The notes under the pieces were generated by a model. That model was not told the DNA's origin. It saw only the letters and a program-made list of their open reading frames with translations, and searched no databases. A stretch of 64,000 bases of DNA from Hyposmocoma kahamanoa (Eukaryota > Arthropoda > Insecta > Lepidoptera > Cosmopterigidae), in contig NW_020653200.1 of the NCBI RefSeq assembly GCF_003589595.1, positions 4,900,528 to 4,964,527 on the forward strand. Direction: 5' to 3'. The position numbers were made by a program, and so were the translations under genes. Below, in pieces: positions 46,799 through 57,910 of the stretch. Each line of letters opens with the position of its first letter. The stretch's first letter is position 1.

Positions 46799-48420
46799 TC
46801 GTCCGGGCGGAGAAAAGGATACCACCTATATGTGGTGAGAGGGACATCCTGATTAATTTCTTAAGAGGACGACGTAGCGTGCCGCCGCGAGTCGCTACGT
46901 CTGCGACCCTGACCTCACTGTCTACCAGGGTAGAGTTGGGCGATAATTCCCAACTCCTACATTCAGACGTGTTTCATTCAGCTTTGAAAAGTGGTTACCC
47001 CGACAGATGGGTTTCTTCCACTCTACCCTGCGTAGGTCAAGGTCACGGTCTTTTAATCCTAAAATGATTTAGTTGGATGAAGCGCCTAACAAAAAATGAA
47101 AAGGAGTGAGTGGTCGACGTCGGTGTTGGCACCCATTCGGAACAAGTGTTAGGAGACGGCTGTTCACGATCGCTTTGGCTTGGAAGCCGAAGAGAGCAAG
47201 AGTCTCTAAAATTTCTGATTTAGGTGCTTGTCCGACTAAAGTAAGCCTTAATACCGTCTTCACACTTCTTACAAAGCGTTCCGAGTATCCTCCGAAAGAT
47301 GGCGGAATAGGAGGAATAAAACGCCACGTCGAGCGATGCAGCGCTTCACGACCCATAATCGCGGAGTCGGCTGACAAGCTGTGAGCAATTTTCAGGTGTA
47401 CGGCGCGGGTGCACGTGTAAAGAGCGACATCACGTTTCTCCTTGCGTCTCCCCAAATCCAAAATAATATAAAGTGGGTCCAAAATAGCCTAAGCCAGTAC
47501 ATGAGAAAAGACGTCGATGATGCGTTACTACCTACTACCTACCCTACTATAAGCCCGCAGTGCGGGAGTCAGAGATTGGGCCTTACGGAGCCTGCGAACA
47601 AGCATTTCTTGGCGATTGTTCTTAAACGTAGAATTCAAAACATTGACGAAATTCGTTTATCACAGTTCCGTTGTAGGCGTGTGCACTCTTGTGATGAAAA
47701 TTAAATATTAGGAGTTTTACTGCTGTAAGGGATGTGAAGACAGGATTTGTTGCCATTCTTCTTTAAAGACATCCAGTGAGACCTCCGTACAATATCCTCT
47801 TCTGCAGTGGTTAAGTCTTCCGCCGTTAACGTTTGGATGCCAGCACGAGAACTATGAAAAGATGGGGATGGATTATAAACACGTGAACGAATTATGGGAG
47901 TAAACTTGCTTACAACTAAATGAGTACGCGTCGTAGCGCGGACTAGCCTCAACCAACTGTTGAGCGAGTCGCGTCTGCAGTTACCGGGGTAGGTATCGGC
48001 AGGCGAGGAGAGGGTTGTATGAGGCCCTCGACTAGTTCGTCGGTAACGGGAGTTAATTTCATGCTTCCGTCCACTGTCTAGTATACTACGCAAGCGTAGA
48101 CGGCTTCGCTTGCGTCCGTAAAGACATGAAGTACTATATATTCGCTTTTAAATTCACGCATAACCGAGTTTAGGCTTACGCCATATGTCTGAGGTGCCGC
48201 ATCATGCACTTCTCTGAGTTTCTTCTTTCGTGGATGGTATACACCAAAATGGGATAAATACCAGAAGAAGCGTTGAGAGGCGCGCGGCTGGGTACCCTTT
48301 GTATAATGGTAACTTTGCGAGAGACGTTTCTCCGCGTAACAGTCTTGTAACATATCGGTTATAAATTTCCGGTACGCATTAGCAAACGTTACATCTTTGT
48401 TTATAATTTTTTACTAGCTC
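46799..48420 (-). pseudogene. BEL/Pao pol remnant (RT, RNase H, integrase pieces)
   Basis: Minus-strand fragments in order from 48.35 kb downwards: LREVHDAA and SLN (late RT) joined directly to HVFTDASEAVYACVVY (RNase H start), then a poorly recognisable middle (47701-48093), then integrase C-terminal motifs RFIPPIPPSFGG, RFVRSVK, AIVNSRLLT and PLTPFHFLLG. The layout and motifs are typical of BEL/Pao. Deletions and frameshifts make it inactive. Gag, protease and the 5' LTR are not seen. Confidence 0.85.
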
Positions 48421-48550
48421 TTAAAACGACGCAACGGTTGGTAACAACTATACAGGAAATTTTGTACGTTTTCCCGCCAAGGTAAGCCTACTATGAAGCG
48501 GCTTATAAGTAAACATGTGGCAGAGGTTTCTACAATTTCTTTAGCGCTAA

Positions 48551-48631
48551 TAAGTTCACGACTACGTGAACTTATACCTCAACTAATATAACCAATTTAA
48601 TAACTATATTAAATTGGTTATATTAGTTGAG
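48551..48631. repeat. Two adjacent perfect hairpins
   Basis: First: TAAGTTCACG / CGTGAACTTA, perfect 10-bp arms with loop ACTA (48551-48574). Second: 24-bp perfect arms at 48578-48601 and 48608-48631 (CTCAACTAATATAACCAATT and its inverse) with a 6-base loop AACTAT. Confidence 0.9.
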
Positions 48632-48856
48632 ACGGGTACTACTTTGCCATTATTACCTTACGGTAGGTAGTCCTTTAATTTTTTTAATACATTATTAAAT
48701 CAATTTATTGGAGCCATTTCATAAAAACCTAAATCCTTACTTTTACATTAATTATTTATTTGTAACAGCGGACCGAACCCAAATATCTTTATAACAATTA
48801 ATAATAAACAAAATCTCAATATAGCACTCCTACTGTAATATTATAGGCTTAATTTA

Positions 48857-49173
48857 CATTGCGGCGGAACGGAATTGAACGGAAGAGTCAATTTCGCCTC
48901 GCTGCGCGTGAAGGCGCGCGGCTATAGTATTTCGTCGACGTTTGACGTCACACTGCGCCTGCCTTCGCGCCAGTTTCCGCGGAATCACCGGGCGTAGCCG
49001 ACTGACGGCATTTTCGGAAATCTCGCGAAGGCGCGAGAAATCCGCGGAAGACGCGTGACGTAATTCTTAGCTCGTATCTAGTTTGTACATTACACAAGTA
49101 ACCATAAAGTTCATTACGCTATGTACAATATCGTTACAAAAATTCGCTTCCATTCTGTTCCGCCGCAATATAA
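48857..49173. mobile_element. GC-rich MITE with ATTGCGGCGGAAC ends
   Basis: Left end ATTGCGGCGGAACGGAAT and right end, read inversely, ATTGCGGCGGAACAGAATGG. The interior is strikingly GC-rich, with further inverted pairs (CCTTCGCGCC, GGCGCGAG). About 317 bp, non-coding. The target duplication is not clear. Confidence 0.72.
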
Positions 49174-50906
49174 ATTGAAACAGGGTTTCTACTGGAAACA
49201 ACACTTTAATCTACAATCATCAAACGCATTATACGATGTATACAGCACGATTTAATGAGAGTTGGAATAGCGGGTGTATCTTAACGAATCTAGACAAATT
49301 TTGTACCAAAAAATTCAATGTTTCCCGTTGGCCAGATTGATGGTCAGAGTGGTCTGGCCAAATTACCTAAATTGTACCGTTTAGTGCCTGTGCTCAATAA
49401 AAATGTACGTAAAAGATATATAAAACAACGATTTTTCAATAAATACATACTTGGCAACTCATTTCAGACTTGACTATATACAACACCCCGAATAAAGGCG
49501 TTATGAGCAAAAGGAGTAAGAAGGTAGAAAACGAGAATCATTTTTAATTTCCCTAGAAATCATGGTTTTCACATTGCATGCACATAATCAGCACCAGCTG
49601 CATACGACGTTGTTAATTTTGTTATGTTGGGAAAATAATACAAATTTTATATTCTCTTTTCTTTATGACTGCCTTCGTCAGGTTATGACTACAATGGTAA
49701 TTTAAATATTAAACTTATATTAGTCGTAAATAGCACCACCGTTGTTTAAATCCATGAAGGAATACTTAAACACATTGACCCCCTTTTTGGGTCCATTTCC
49801 TGTCTAGCTTTTCGCATCTACAAGTGAAACTATAAAGTATATTGTTGTTTCGCACTTCTGAACGCCACGAGAAACAATCATTGCAAATGAAATTTCTTTA
49901 CTCAATAATAATAAAGATAAAATGACCTACGAAAACTTTATAACCGCTAGATGCAAGAAGGCAAACTCGCTAAGCTTCGGAAATTGTCATACCGTTTGAC
50001 GCAAGTATATACGCTTTAGCCTATACAAATAATTAAAGACAATTTTTTTGCTGAATTGTATGACTATCATTAGTTTTCGTCTTAAAAACTGTTTACTTAT
50101 GATAGGTGCAAACTAACCACTTTTCCTGTGGCAATCATGGCATTTAAAAAAATATTGAGCAGCTTAATTCCTCTCAAAGCAACAACAGACTGTCTCTGAG
50201 GGTATACGAAGACCACTTGCACAAGATTTATAGTGTCGTATTTCTGTGGTACTTGTACTGTAGCCTACTTGACAAAACTATTATTGTGACCAAGCACCAC
50301 CCACTCGTGCTAAAATGGTATTAAAAATCTTTAATGCTAGCCAACATAGCATGACAAGAAAAATGCCCTAAAAAGTGACAATAATTAAAATATATCGGCA
50401 GTTGATAGGTAAGGGGCTGAACGACGCTAAGATCATAAAGGCCATCATAAGGAAATGCAGTTAAACTTTTTTCACAAAATTAAGTTATGGTGGATCTACA
50501 TTAGTAACTCTAGACACTATTATGTTATTCACAAAATTTACTACCTAGGTAAAAATTACTACCATTTTTAACACAAATGTCGCTTAGCCCTTTTTACGAT
50601 TCAAACGTCGATGGAATATTCGAGTTTTTGTTTCATACATGGCACAATGTGTGATTTCAGTATAAAAAGCGATTGCATTTAGTATAAATAGTATAAAGAT
50701 TAACCTATAAAGATTTTAATTCGCTGATTGTTTCACATAATTCTAAAATAAATATATACCTTATATATGAATGGCTGTCATGTGCCTGTCATTCTCGGTG
50801 TTGTCTACCTAATTTCTGTGGCATTTATTATTATTTAAATATGTTATCATGAATTATTAAAATAACATTTCATGACTCTATACTCAAATATTAAATAATA
50901 TTTCAC

Positions 50907-51152
50907 GATATCGACTCATCCGTAGAACAAAGATCTATATGCAAGATTGCTTGTTCTCAGGACGTAATACATTTCGTTCGTTCTTCTTCTCTTGTTCGAT
51001 TTTATATTTCCGAAACGAAATAAGAATATATGCATTCTCAAAACGCCTTTACATAAGCCTTAATTTGAATAACGAAATTATTATCATAACGTACTTATTC
51101 TATTTTCGCTATATAATCACATCAGGCTCTGTTCTTCGGATGAGTCGATATA
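50907..51152. mobile_element. MITE with TCGACTCATCCG ends
   Basis: Left end TATCGACTCATCCGTAGAACA and right end, inverse, TATCGACTCATCCGAAGAACAG. About 246 bp. The 81-codon open frame inside is incidental. TA on both sides would fit a Tc1/mariner-type MITE. Confidence 0.65.
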
Positions 51153-51230
51153 CTCGAATACTGAAATTGGAAATTAAGCGATGAACACTACCCCGAGGAC
51201 GACAGTCTTCATTTTATTTTATAAGGTAAC

Positions 51231-51327
51231 CTGTAGGGCTAGCGACAGGGCGCGACTTCCAGAGCGAATACAGCGCGGGATTTCTTCACTCTTCATTTAC
51301 ATTGCTCTCGTGCAAGTTGCACCCTGT
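51231..51327. mobile_element. 97-bp foldback (GTAGGGCTAGCGACAGGG)
   Basis: GTAGGGCTAGCGACAGGGCG at the left is inverted as CACCCTGTCGTGCTAGCCCTAC at the right, with small indels. Non-coding hairpin, likely a MITE or MITE remnant. Confidence 0.65.
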
Positions 51328-51475
51328 CGTGCTAGCCCTACTGGGCGATGAAAAGGTGACTCGAGTGTCCTTCAATCACCCATAACACAAAACTTAAACA
51401 CTTATTAATTATTGTTGCTTACATTAGTAACGATCATATATAATAACCCACCCATTTACAAGTCCTACTGCTGGG

Positions 51476-51742
51476 TACGGATCTCCTCTCGGGCAAGGGT
51501 TTAAGCCATGGTCCGTGACCCAGGCCCAGTGTGGACTTGGGGCTTCAAAGGTTTCCGAGGGTTGTGTACTCCCTTTGACATGCAGGTTTCATTACTGTTT
51601 AGCTTCATGGTAAAGCTCATGGTAAATTTCAAATTAAATTTCGCACATGAATTCCGAGAAACTTAGAGGTGCGAGACCGGATTCGAACCCGCGACCCTCT
51701 GCTTGAGAGGCAGGTCGGACCATTAGGCTACCACGGCTTTTT
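51476..51742 (-). mobile_element. tRNA-derived SINE, minus strand, longest copy
   Basis: Read on the minus strand: GCCGTGGTAGCCTAATGG (box A), GGTCGCGGGTTCGAATCCGG (box B), then the body CACCTCTAAGTTTCTCGGAA, and an end near ATCCGTACCCAGCAGTAGG. The head has tRNA-like promoter boxes and spacing but no clean cloverleaf, as in SINEs. Other copies are at 29388-29510 and 43233-43358. Confidence 0.75.
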
Positions 51743-53443
51743 AACGATCATATTCGAATACACCCTTGACAATATATTTGAAATTGTAATATTATGAAAT
51801 TGATAAAATTAAATAAATGATTCTATTCTATTCACCCAAGTGACAACAACTTATTATAGTTATTTGAAACTAAATTGAATTATATTTTTTTTTGTTTCTC
51901 TTAATCACCCGCACTGCCCTCCTTGACATAACTAACGCATTTGAATTTAGTGACTTTCCATGTATTGGCACCTCCTTTTTTGTTCGTTGAAAAAATGTCA
52001 ATTGCGCTGAGTTTGCTTAGAAATAAAACTGAAACTAAATAAGATATACAACAACCGCTTATAGGGCGTTTTTTTTTCGCAAATTCCAGATATGTTAATA
52101 ACTAAATTTTTCGCATAAGGAAGGCAGTGCAGGTAAGTTTTTTATTATTTTCGTAAACTACCTTAATAACAAGCGAAACGATTTTCATGTATAGCGACAG
52201 AAATCTAGAATAATACAGAAAGTGCAATATGAAGGTCCCGTAGTCCGTAGGGTTACGTCGAATTGTGATAACTATTTTTAGGTCAGATTGGAATCGGAAC
52301 ATTTGGAAAAAAGATCTTTAAAGCGCACTAAGCGCACTAAACGTAACCTAGCCCATATAGTTTCAGATGAGACTATGGGCAAAAGCCTATTTCTAAATAA
52401 TTAGTGAAAACCATGGCAAGTGTTTAAAAAAGGTACAAAACTTGTATATTATCAAAATTTTATTTTATTTAATCTCGTAATAATTTTCTAATACATACTT
52501 TTAATTATATATATTATGCAAATGCAATTATTTTGATAACATAATTTTGCCCATTTTTTAAAGCACTGAACCTGTTTTTCGCTTATTATTTGACATAGGA
52601 TTTGACATGTTCTCACCTGAAAGTATAAGGACTGGGTGCGTTTCTAGTACGCCTAAAAGGCCTTTTTTCTAAAAGTTTGGATTCCACTCTGATTAAAAAT
52701 TATAAATGTAATAATCGATGTAAGTCCATCGATATTTTAAATAATTCATTGTGTTTTTTTTGCATCTGTGATAAGTTATTTTTTTTATATACTTATATAT
52801 AAGTTAATTTAAATTTTTATCATTAATAAACAATAATTATAATTTTTTTACGTATGACATACATTTGACGAGCCTGACTTTGGAATATTTTGAGTAACAA
52901 ATGTTACGTTAGATAAAAACATAACAACGTGACATAACAACGTAATACATACTTATCACACTTCTTAATCTTAACAACATTTGAACAATACACATTAATT
53001 GTCTCTTTACAATATTCGCTGAGCAAGTTTAGTTACAATTGTATGCTATGAGATAAAAGTCAAAACGTAGACACTACAACATGCAACATGTATAAACATA
53101 AAAAAAATTTAGTGTAGCTACTCACTAGCAAAAAGATACATCTAAGACTCACCGTCAATGTAATGCAACGCAGTTCATTAAAAAATACTTTTTGCGTGGT
53201 GTGTCGCTAGACTAATACAAGCAAAACCCGTTGCATTCAATGGATGTAATTTTGCATTCCACGGCTGCGACGCTATACGCGTGCACACCTTATACAGATT
53301 GAATTCCATACATTGACCAACGCGGTTGTAACGTTTTTAAAGACAATACATTACAAAGAACGCATAATTCCGTAAGTTACCTTTCGAACTTAATCATTTG
53401 GTATAACGTGACCTATAGTACTGAGAGAAAAATAATATTTTTT

Positions 53444-53860
53444 TCAGTAATTTGGAAGCATTTCCGATATATCTTTATATTCTGATTCATTAACATAGTG
53501 CGGCCATTTGCTAATAACATCTGTGACAGTTTTCCCTGGACTCAAGGTGGACATAAATGCACTGTGCGGGAATAACTTGTAGTCTTTAGCAATCTTGCCA
53601 TTTTCAACGCCAAGGGCTAGGAGCTTTTTACACGCGTCAAGTTGATACTTTGTAGGCGACTCGACAGTAAAAGTGCCTATTAAGCCGATTCCTATGCTAT
53701 ACTTATTATACCCTTTTGTATGTGCTCCGATAAAATCCCACCCGCGTCCCACATATACAGCGCCGTCGCCACCAATCAAGAAGTTGTATCCAATATCATA
53801 CCAGTGCTTCGACTCGATGTGAAATGATTGTATTATACGTACGCGGTAGACACATTCGCT
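53444..53860 (-). CDS. PGRP exon: C-terminal two thirds of PGRP domain
   Basis: Acceptor TTTGTTTCAG at 53861 and following; in-frame stop at 53444. Encodes about 138 residues: RIIQSFHIESKHWYDIGYNF, GGDGAVYVGRGW, GAHTKGYNKYSIGI, DYKLFPHSAFMSTLSPGK and WPHYVNESEY. This is the classic PGRP/amidase-2 fold order. In amidase PGRPs zinc is held by two His and a Cys in a C-P-G context. Here the second His is present (FPHS) but the Cys is Ser (LSPG), so the domain should bind without cleaving. The pair after RGW is Asp-Phe. The frame is continuous with exon 54577-54728 (phase 0), bringing together the conserved small-loop Cys pair C-x5-C. Confidence 0.95.
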   Translation of the reverse strand, partial: SECVYRVRIIQSFHIESKHWYDIGYNFLIGGDGAVYVGRGWDFIGAHTKGYNKYSIGIGLIGTFTVESPTKYQLDACKKLLALGVENGKIAKDYKLFPHSAFMSTLSPGKTVTDVISKWPHYVNESEYKDISEMLPNY

Positions 53861-54576
53861 CTGAAACAAAATATATGCAAAGAACATAGAGTACGCAATT
53901 CAATTTCGATAAAATAAAGGAAACTTTAAATAACACAGCAACATTTATTAAGCCTGACATAAATGAATTTGACTCAATGTGCTATAATATGAAGAAGAAT
54001 TTGACTAATTACTAAAATAAATAAAAATAAATATATATATATAATAAATAAAAATTACTAAATATAATAAAAGAAGGGCTGGACAAAACCACTGCTGGTA
54101 GGTATATATTTTTAATAACTTAGTACAAGAGTACATACATTGTAGTATTCAACTTCTAAAAAATTGTAACTTCTTTTTCTGAATGCATTTTCTGCTAGTT
54201 ATGAGTTTCCTTAACATAGTTATATATTCATTCTTTTTTTTTTTGTCAATTACCTCATAACTATCACTAAAAGTGTATAACCACGATCGTCAATCTCATT
54301 TTTATACTTTTAAATTTTAAATAAAAATTAAATTTTAAATTTAAAAAAACACATATTTATGGTCCCGCCTAATTGACCACTGTCTCCTAAGACACAGACA
54401 TTTGTCTAGCTTAGGAGCCAGAGTCCTTAGATTTGATACGCCTTCTCTACCTGTTTGTTTTATATTATTTTATTTTGTTTACATTTCTAACCTGTAAATT
54501 TCTTCTCGGTGCTATAAATAAGGCTAAGGTGTGTTTTTGAATAAAGATATATTATTATTATATTACATACATGTAC
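53861..54576. other. PGRP intron between the two PGRP-domain exons
   Basis: 0.7 kb, AT-rich, with a short AT palindromic stretch (AAATTTTAAATAAAAATTAAATTTTAAATTT) around 54310-54345. No coding. Confidence 0.6.
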
Positions 54577-54728
54577 CTGAGAGTAGCAGCTTTCAGATGC
54601 CGTATGAGTAATAATCACCCATGCTGCTGGCAACACAAGAGGATCAAGGGGAGCCACTATAGGCTGAGCGAGCCAATCATTTCTTTCAACCATCCTCAAA
54701 TGATCTTGTTTCACCACTTGATTGCCCA
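54577..54728 (-). CDS. PGRP exon: N-terminal part of PGRP domain
   Basis: Acceptor TTTTACAG at 54729 and following; donor TCTCAG|GTACAT at 54577. Encodes about 50 residues: LRMVERNDWLAQP (the R-x-x-W start of PGRP domains), LPAAWVIITHTA (first strand with the His that is a zinc ligand in amidases) and the first Cys of the conserved disulfide (ESCYSQ). It enters in phase 1, so it can be spliced to either upstream transmembrane exon, and exits in phase 0. Confidence 0.93.
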
Positions 54729-55015
54729 CTGTAAAATAAATTAACCAGTAATGTTATTAATACCGCATTGCACATAGCAGATAAGATAATACAGTTAGTT
54801 CAAGCTTTATAAAAATGTTTAATTCTGTATACATAAAACATAGGAGTTACTCCATAGCTTTATGTTTATCGTTTTCGTTTATTTTAAACTTTATTATCCA
54901 TAAAAAATGAGTAATAAACGATTATAAACTCCATAAAGTACATTCCTTTATTACACATGCTCAGAATTTAATTACATATTGTACAACTCTAGATTCCATC
55001 ATTAAATATTCTAAC

Positions 55016-55177
55016 CTTTATTGCTACTCTCAATCTGACCATTATTACTTATCATGACCGTGCCATTAATTAGTACTGAATAATAATGCATTAGGAGTAG
55101 TGTTATAGGAACTAATATAATGGACACCAACACCAATAGCCAATTTCCATAGCTCGATTCCACCACCAGAACATGAT
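55016..55177 (-). CDS. PGRP transmembrane exon B
   Basis: Acceptor AATATTTCAG at 55178 and following; donor AATAAAG|GTTAGA at 55016. It is 162 nt, phase 1-1, with no stop in that frame. A single hydrophobic segment (WLLVLVSIILVPITLLLM) is followed by a 25-residue stalk with an Asn-Gly-Thr sequon, ending IESSNK. A single-pass type II anchor fits the PGRP-LC layout. It lies 0.3 kb upstream of the PGRP-domain exons. Confidence 0.82.
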
Positions 55178-55255
55178 CTGAAATATTTTGAAGATAATTT
55201 ATAATCCATCACTAGCACCTCAAAAATTTGTCCAGATCTCAATTCTCAATAATTT

Positions 55256-56790
55256 CGACCCCTCCTACGTAAAGTATCGTATGTCGAAATTACCATGTTT
55301 ACAGGGGAGCGTCTTAAAGTTCTGAATTCAATGAAATGAGCATAACACGTGACTAGCATTTCTCAGTTTTAATCGGCAAAACTCGTTACTGACAGAGTAT
55401 TATAAAACCCTAGATATCTTAGATGATCTATTAGATCACTCTATGTGAATAAAGAGCTTTGCCGAATAAAACTGAGAAATGCTAAAGTCATGTGTTATGC
55501 TCATTTCAGTGAATTCAAAACTTTACAGAGGGTCGATGTTAACGGTACGAGACCATCAGGGTCTGCAATCAGCATGGGTGTCCCTCAAGGTTCAATTCTA
55601 GGCCCATTTTTGTTTTTAGTTTATATTAATGTCTTACCTAGCCTTATGGAGGGTATAAAACATGATAGTATTGTTTGCTGATGATACTTCCTTATTATTT
55701 AAAGTTAAAAGGCGCCAATGTTCCTGCGACGATGAGAACAATGCTATATCTAAAGTAGTTGATTGGTTTGCTGTTAATAACCTACTTCTTAATGAGAAAA
55801 AACAAATTGTGTGAAATTTACATTACCCAATGTTAGAGAGATGGTTACAAACATTGTAGTTAGAAACGAAAAATTGAATCTTGTGGATACAGTTGTATTT
55901 CTAGGTGTAACGTTAGATGCTAAATTGCAATGGGGTCCCCATATAAGTAAGTTATCAAAACGGCTCGGCTCTGCAGTGTACGCGATTAAAAAATAAGGAA
56001 ACTTTCAGATGTCGAAACCGCTAGATTGGCTTACTTCAGCGACTTTCACAGTCTAATGACATACGGCATTTTGCTTTGGGGTTATGCCGCCGATATCAAT
56101 AGAATCTTTGTCCTGCAGAAACATGCAGTTAGGGCAATTTACAATCTGGGCCCCAAAGTATCTTTGAGAGATAAGTTTAAGGAAATTAACATTCCTACAC
56201 TAGCCTCACAGTACATTTATGAAAATGTAATTTATGTTAAAAGGAATAGTAATTTCTTTATGAAAAATAGTGACAGACATAACATTAACACGAGGAATAA
56301 AAATAAACTAGCTTTTCTTGATAGTCGTCTTCACAAAGTCAAAAAATCATTTAAGGGGCAATGTATACGCTTCTATAACAAGATTCCGGTTGATATACAA
56401 ATATGCCTTTCACGAGGTTTAAAACTATAGTGAAACAAAAACTTTATACTAAAGGTTATTATACAACTTCTGCGTACTTGGATGACAAAAATCCGTGGTA
56501 GTAACCCGTATAGCTCATGGAGGTAGTCTCGATCTCTGATGTTTCAAATAAAAAAATAATAAATATTGTAAATGTTATTTACAAAGAGCAACCCCTAGAG
56601 TTTCTTGCTCATTCTTCTCAGGGGAATCTGCCTTACGAATGAGCGGTAGAGTTTAACCTTTGTGACGATTTCAAGTGTAATAATGCTTACCTATGAAATA
56701 AAGATTATTTTGAATTTGAATTTGAATTTAAAATGCTCCCCTGTAAACTTGGAAATTTCGATATACGACACGTTACGTAGGAGGTGTCGA
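55256..56790. mobile_element. Inverted-repeat element containing a LINE copy
   Basis: Outer arms 55256-55310 and 56735-56790 are inverted copies (CCTCCTACGTAA...TTTACAGGGGAGC) over about 55 bp. Inner arms 55319-55385 and 55455-55523 are also inverted copies and consist of LINE coding sequence. The LINE body runs from about 55445 to its (TTTGAA)n tail at 56730. A LINE inserted into a foldback element with a 5' inversion would give this layout. Confidence 0.7.
55445..56730 (+). pseudogene. LINE pol fragment (CR1/Jockey group), frameshifted
   Basis: Plus-strand pieces in order: MGVPQGSILGPFLFLVYIN (RT block), ADDTSLLFK in a second frame (catalytic A-D-D), VVFLGVTLDAKLQWGPHI, LMTYGILLWGYA, LQKHAVRAIYNL and CIRFYNKIPVDIQ. 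It has at least three frame breaks, a stop after AIKK, and a 3' UTR ending in (TTTGAA)n. 5'-truncated. It is related to the 3' end of the LINE at 14119-15856. Confidence 0.88.
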
Positions 56791-57757
56791 TTATATTACT
56801 CTCCATAATTCGAATAAACCATCTATTCTACAATCACTTTACGTACACAAAGTACACTTATGGGCCCAGTAAGGCATGACAATCAACAATCAATCTGTGT
56901 GTTTAGCAAACATTGTAATCTTTTGCTATAAGTTTTGCTGATAAATGTTTTACCGAAACTCATCTAAAGAATTTTTTGACTATATAAAAAGTGTTGACTT
57001 GAAATATGAACAGGTCATAATGTGTATTTCCCTTATCCATCATGCTTATAAACTATGTAGACCAAGCAATGGTAGTTTTGAACAATTCATTTTACATAAA
57101 CACTCTCCTATGGACTTTTCTATCTGCAACAGTCACATCAAAGCCATGCTGGTTATGGAAATATAAATTTAACTTATAATTTAACAAAACTTCCAAAACA
57201 AAAGAAGACAAGCGGAATCATTTGCTGATGGGCCAAGTTCCAAAATGGAAGCAAAGTACGCAAAACCAATGGCGTAATAATAGGATGGCAAAACTGACAA
57301 AATGTCAGGGCCCAAAACATAAATGGGGTAACCTATCACAACCTCGGAATTTATTTTTTCCTAAATAACATTTGTTCGAATTTTTACTATCCTGAAAACC
57401 AAATTATAACGAAAACATTGTTTCTTTCAGGATATGTGGGATATCTATTGCAAAGACATGATTAGGTTTGTTTAGGTTAGGTTAAGTTAGGTTTAAAAGA
57501 GAAAACATTTTCCTCTCAAAATCACTTCTGTGGTTATGTAAATTCGAGCAAACGTTATTTCTGGAAAACGACATTTCGGACTTCTGATAGGTAACCCAGA
57601 TAAGAAACTTAATTCTTTTGAGGTCTGAAATTGATTGGGGTCTTGCCTAATATTGTTACACCAATGGCTGATAATTAATATATAAATACAAAAATGGTAA
57701 AAATTAAGCAAGTCTGTATAAAATCAAAATGTGTTTTAAAACTTGAAAGTCATTAAC

Positions 57758-57910
57758 ATGTAGGTAATTCAGTCTCAGCGGCTGGTGTCTTTGATGGTAA
57801 AGAGTTACTTGAACTGTCCTGCTGAACAACTATAAAGGTTACACAGAGGCCTGCTAGGACCATCACTCCAAGTGCTGTCACTTTGTGCCACAGTTTTAGA
57901 GTTGATTTTT
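57758..57910 (-). CDS. PGRP transmembrane exon A (possible alternative)
   Basis: Acceptor CACTTTTACAG at 57911 and following; candidate donor ACAT|GTTAAT at 57758. It is 153 nt, phase 1-1 if that donor is used. It encodes a basic juxtamembrane start (KSTLKLWHK), a hydrophobic segment (VTALGVMVLAGLCVTFIVV) and a Ser/Pro-rich stalk ending AAETELPT. The architecture matches exon B but the sequence does not clearly align with it. If the donor is skipped, translation stops at 57753-57755, giving an anchored protein without a PGRP domain. Confidence 0.7.

Larger units (their letters stand above)
41306..53443. other. Intergenic region between PPK and PGRP genes
   Basis: 12 kb with no host gene recognised. 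It contains a TGCG microsatellite, a tandem duplication at 42880-43097, SINE copies, a LINE fragment between GC-rich inverted ends, a broken BEL element, hairpins and small MITEs (listed separately). The stretches 49.2-50.9 kb and 51.75-53.4 kb show only AT-rich sequence and repeat traces. The PPK promoter should lie upstream of 41305, but no motif can be singled out. Confidence 0.6.
55178..57757. other. PGRP intron between transmembrane exons B and A
   Basis: 2.6 kb. The first 1.6 kb holds the LINE fragment with inverted flanks (55256-56790). From about 56800 to 57757 only unassigned sequence was seen; the short plus frame 56945-57166 has no recognisable domain. Confidence 0.6.
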
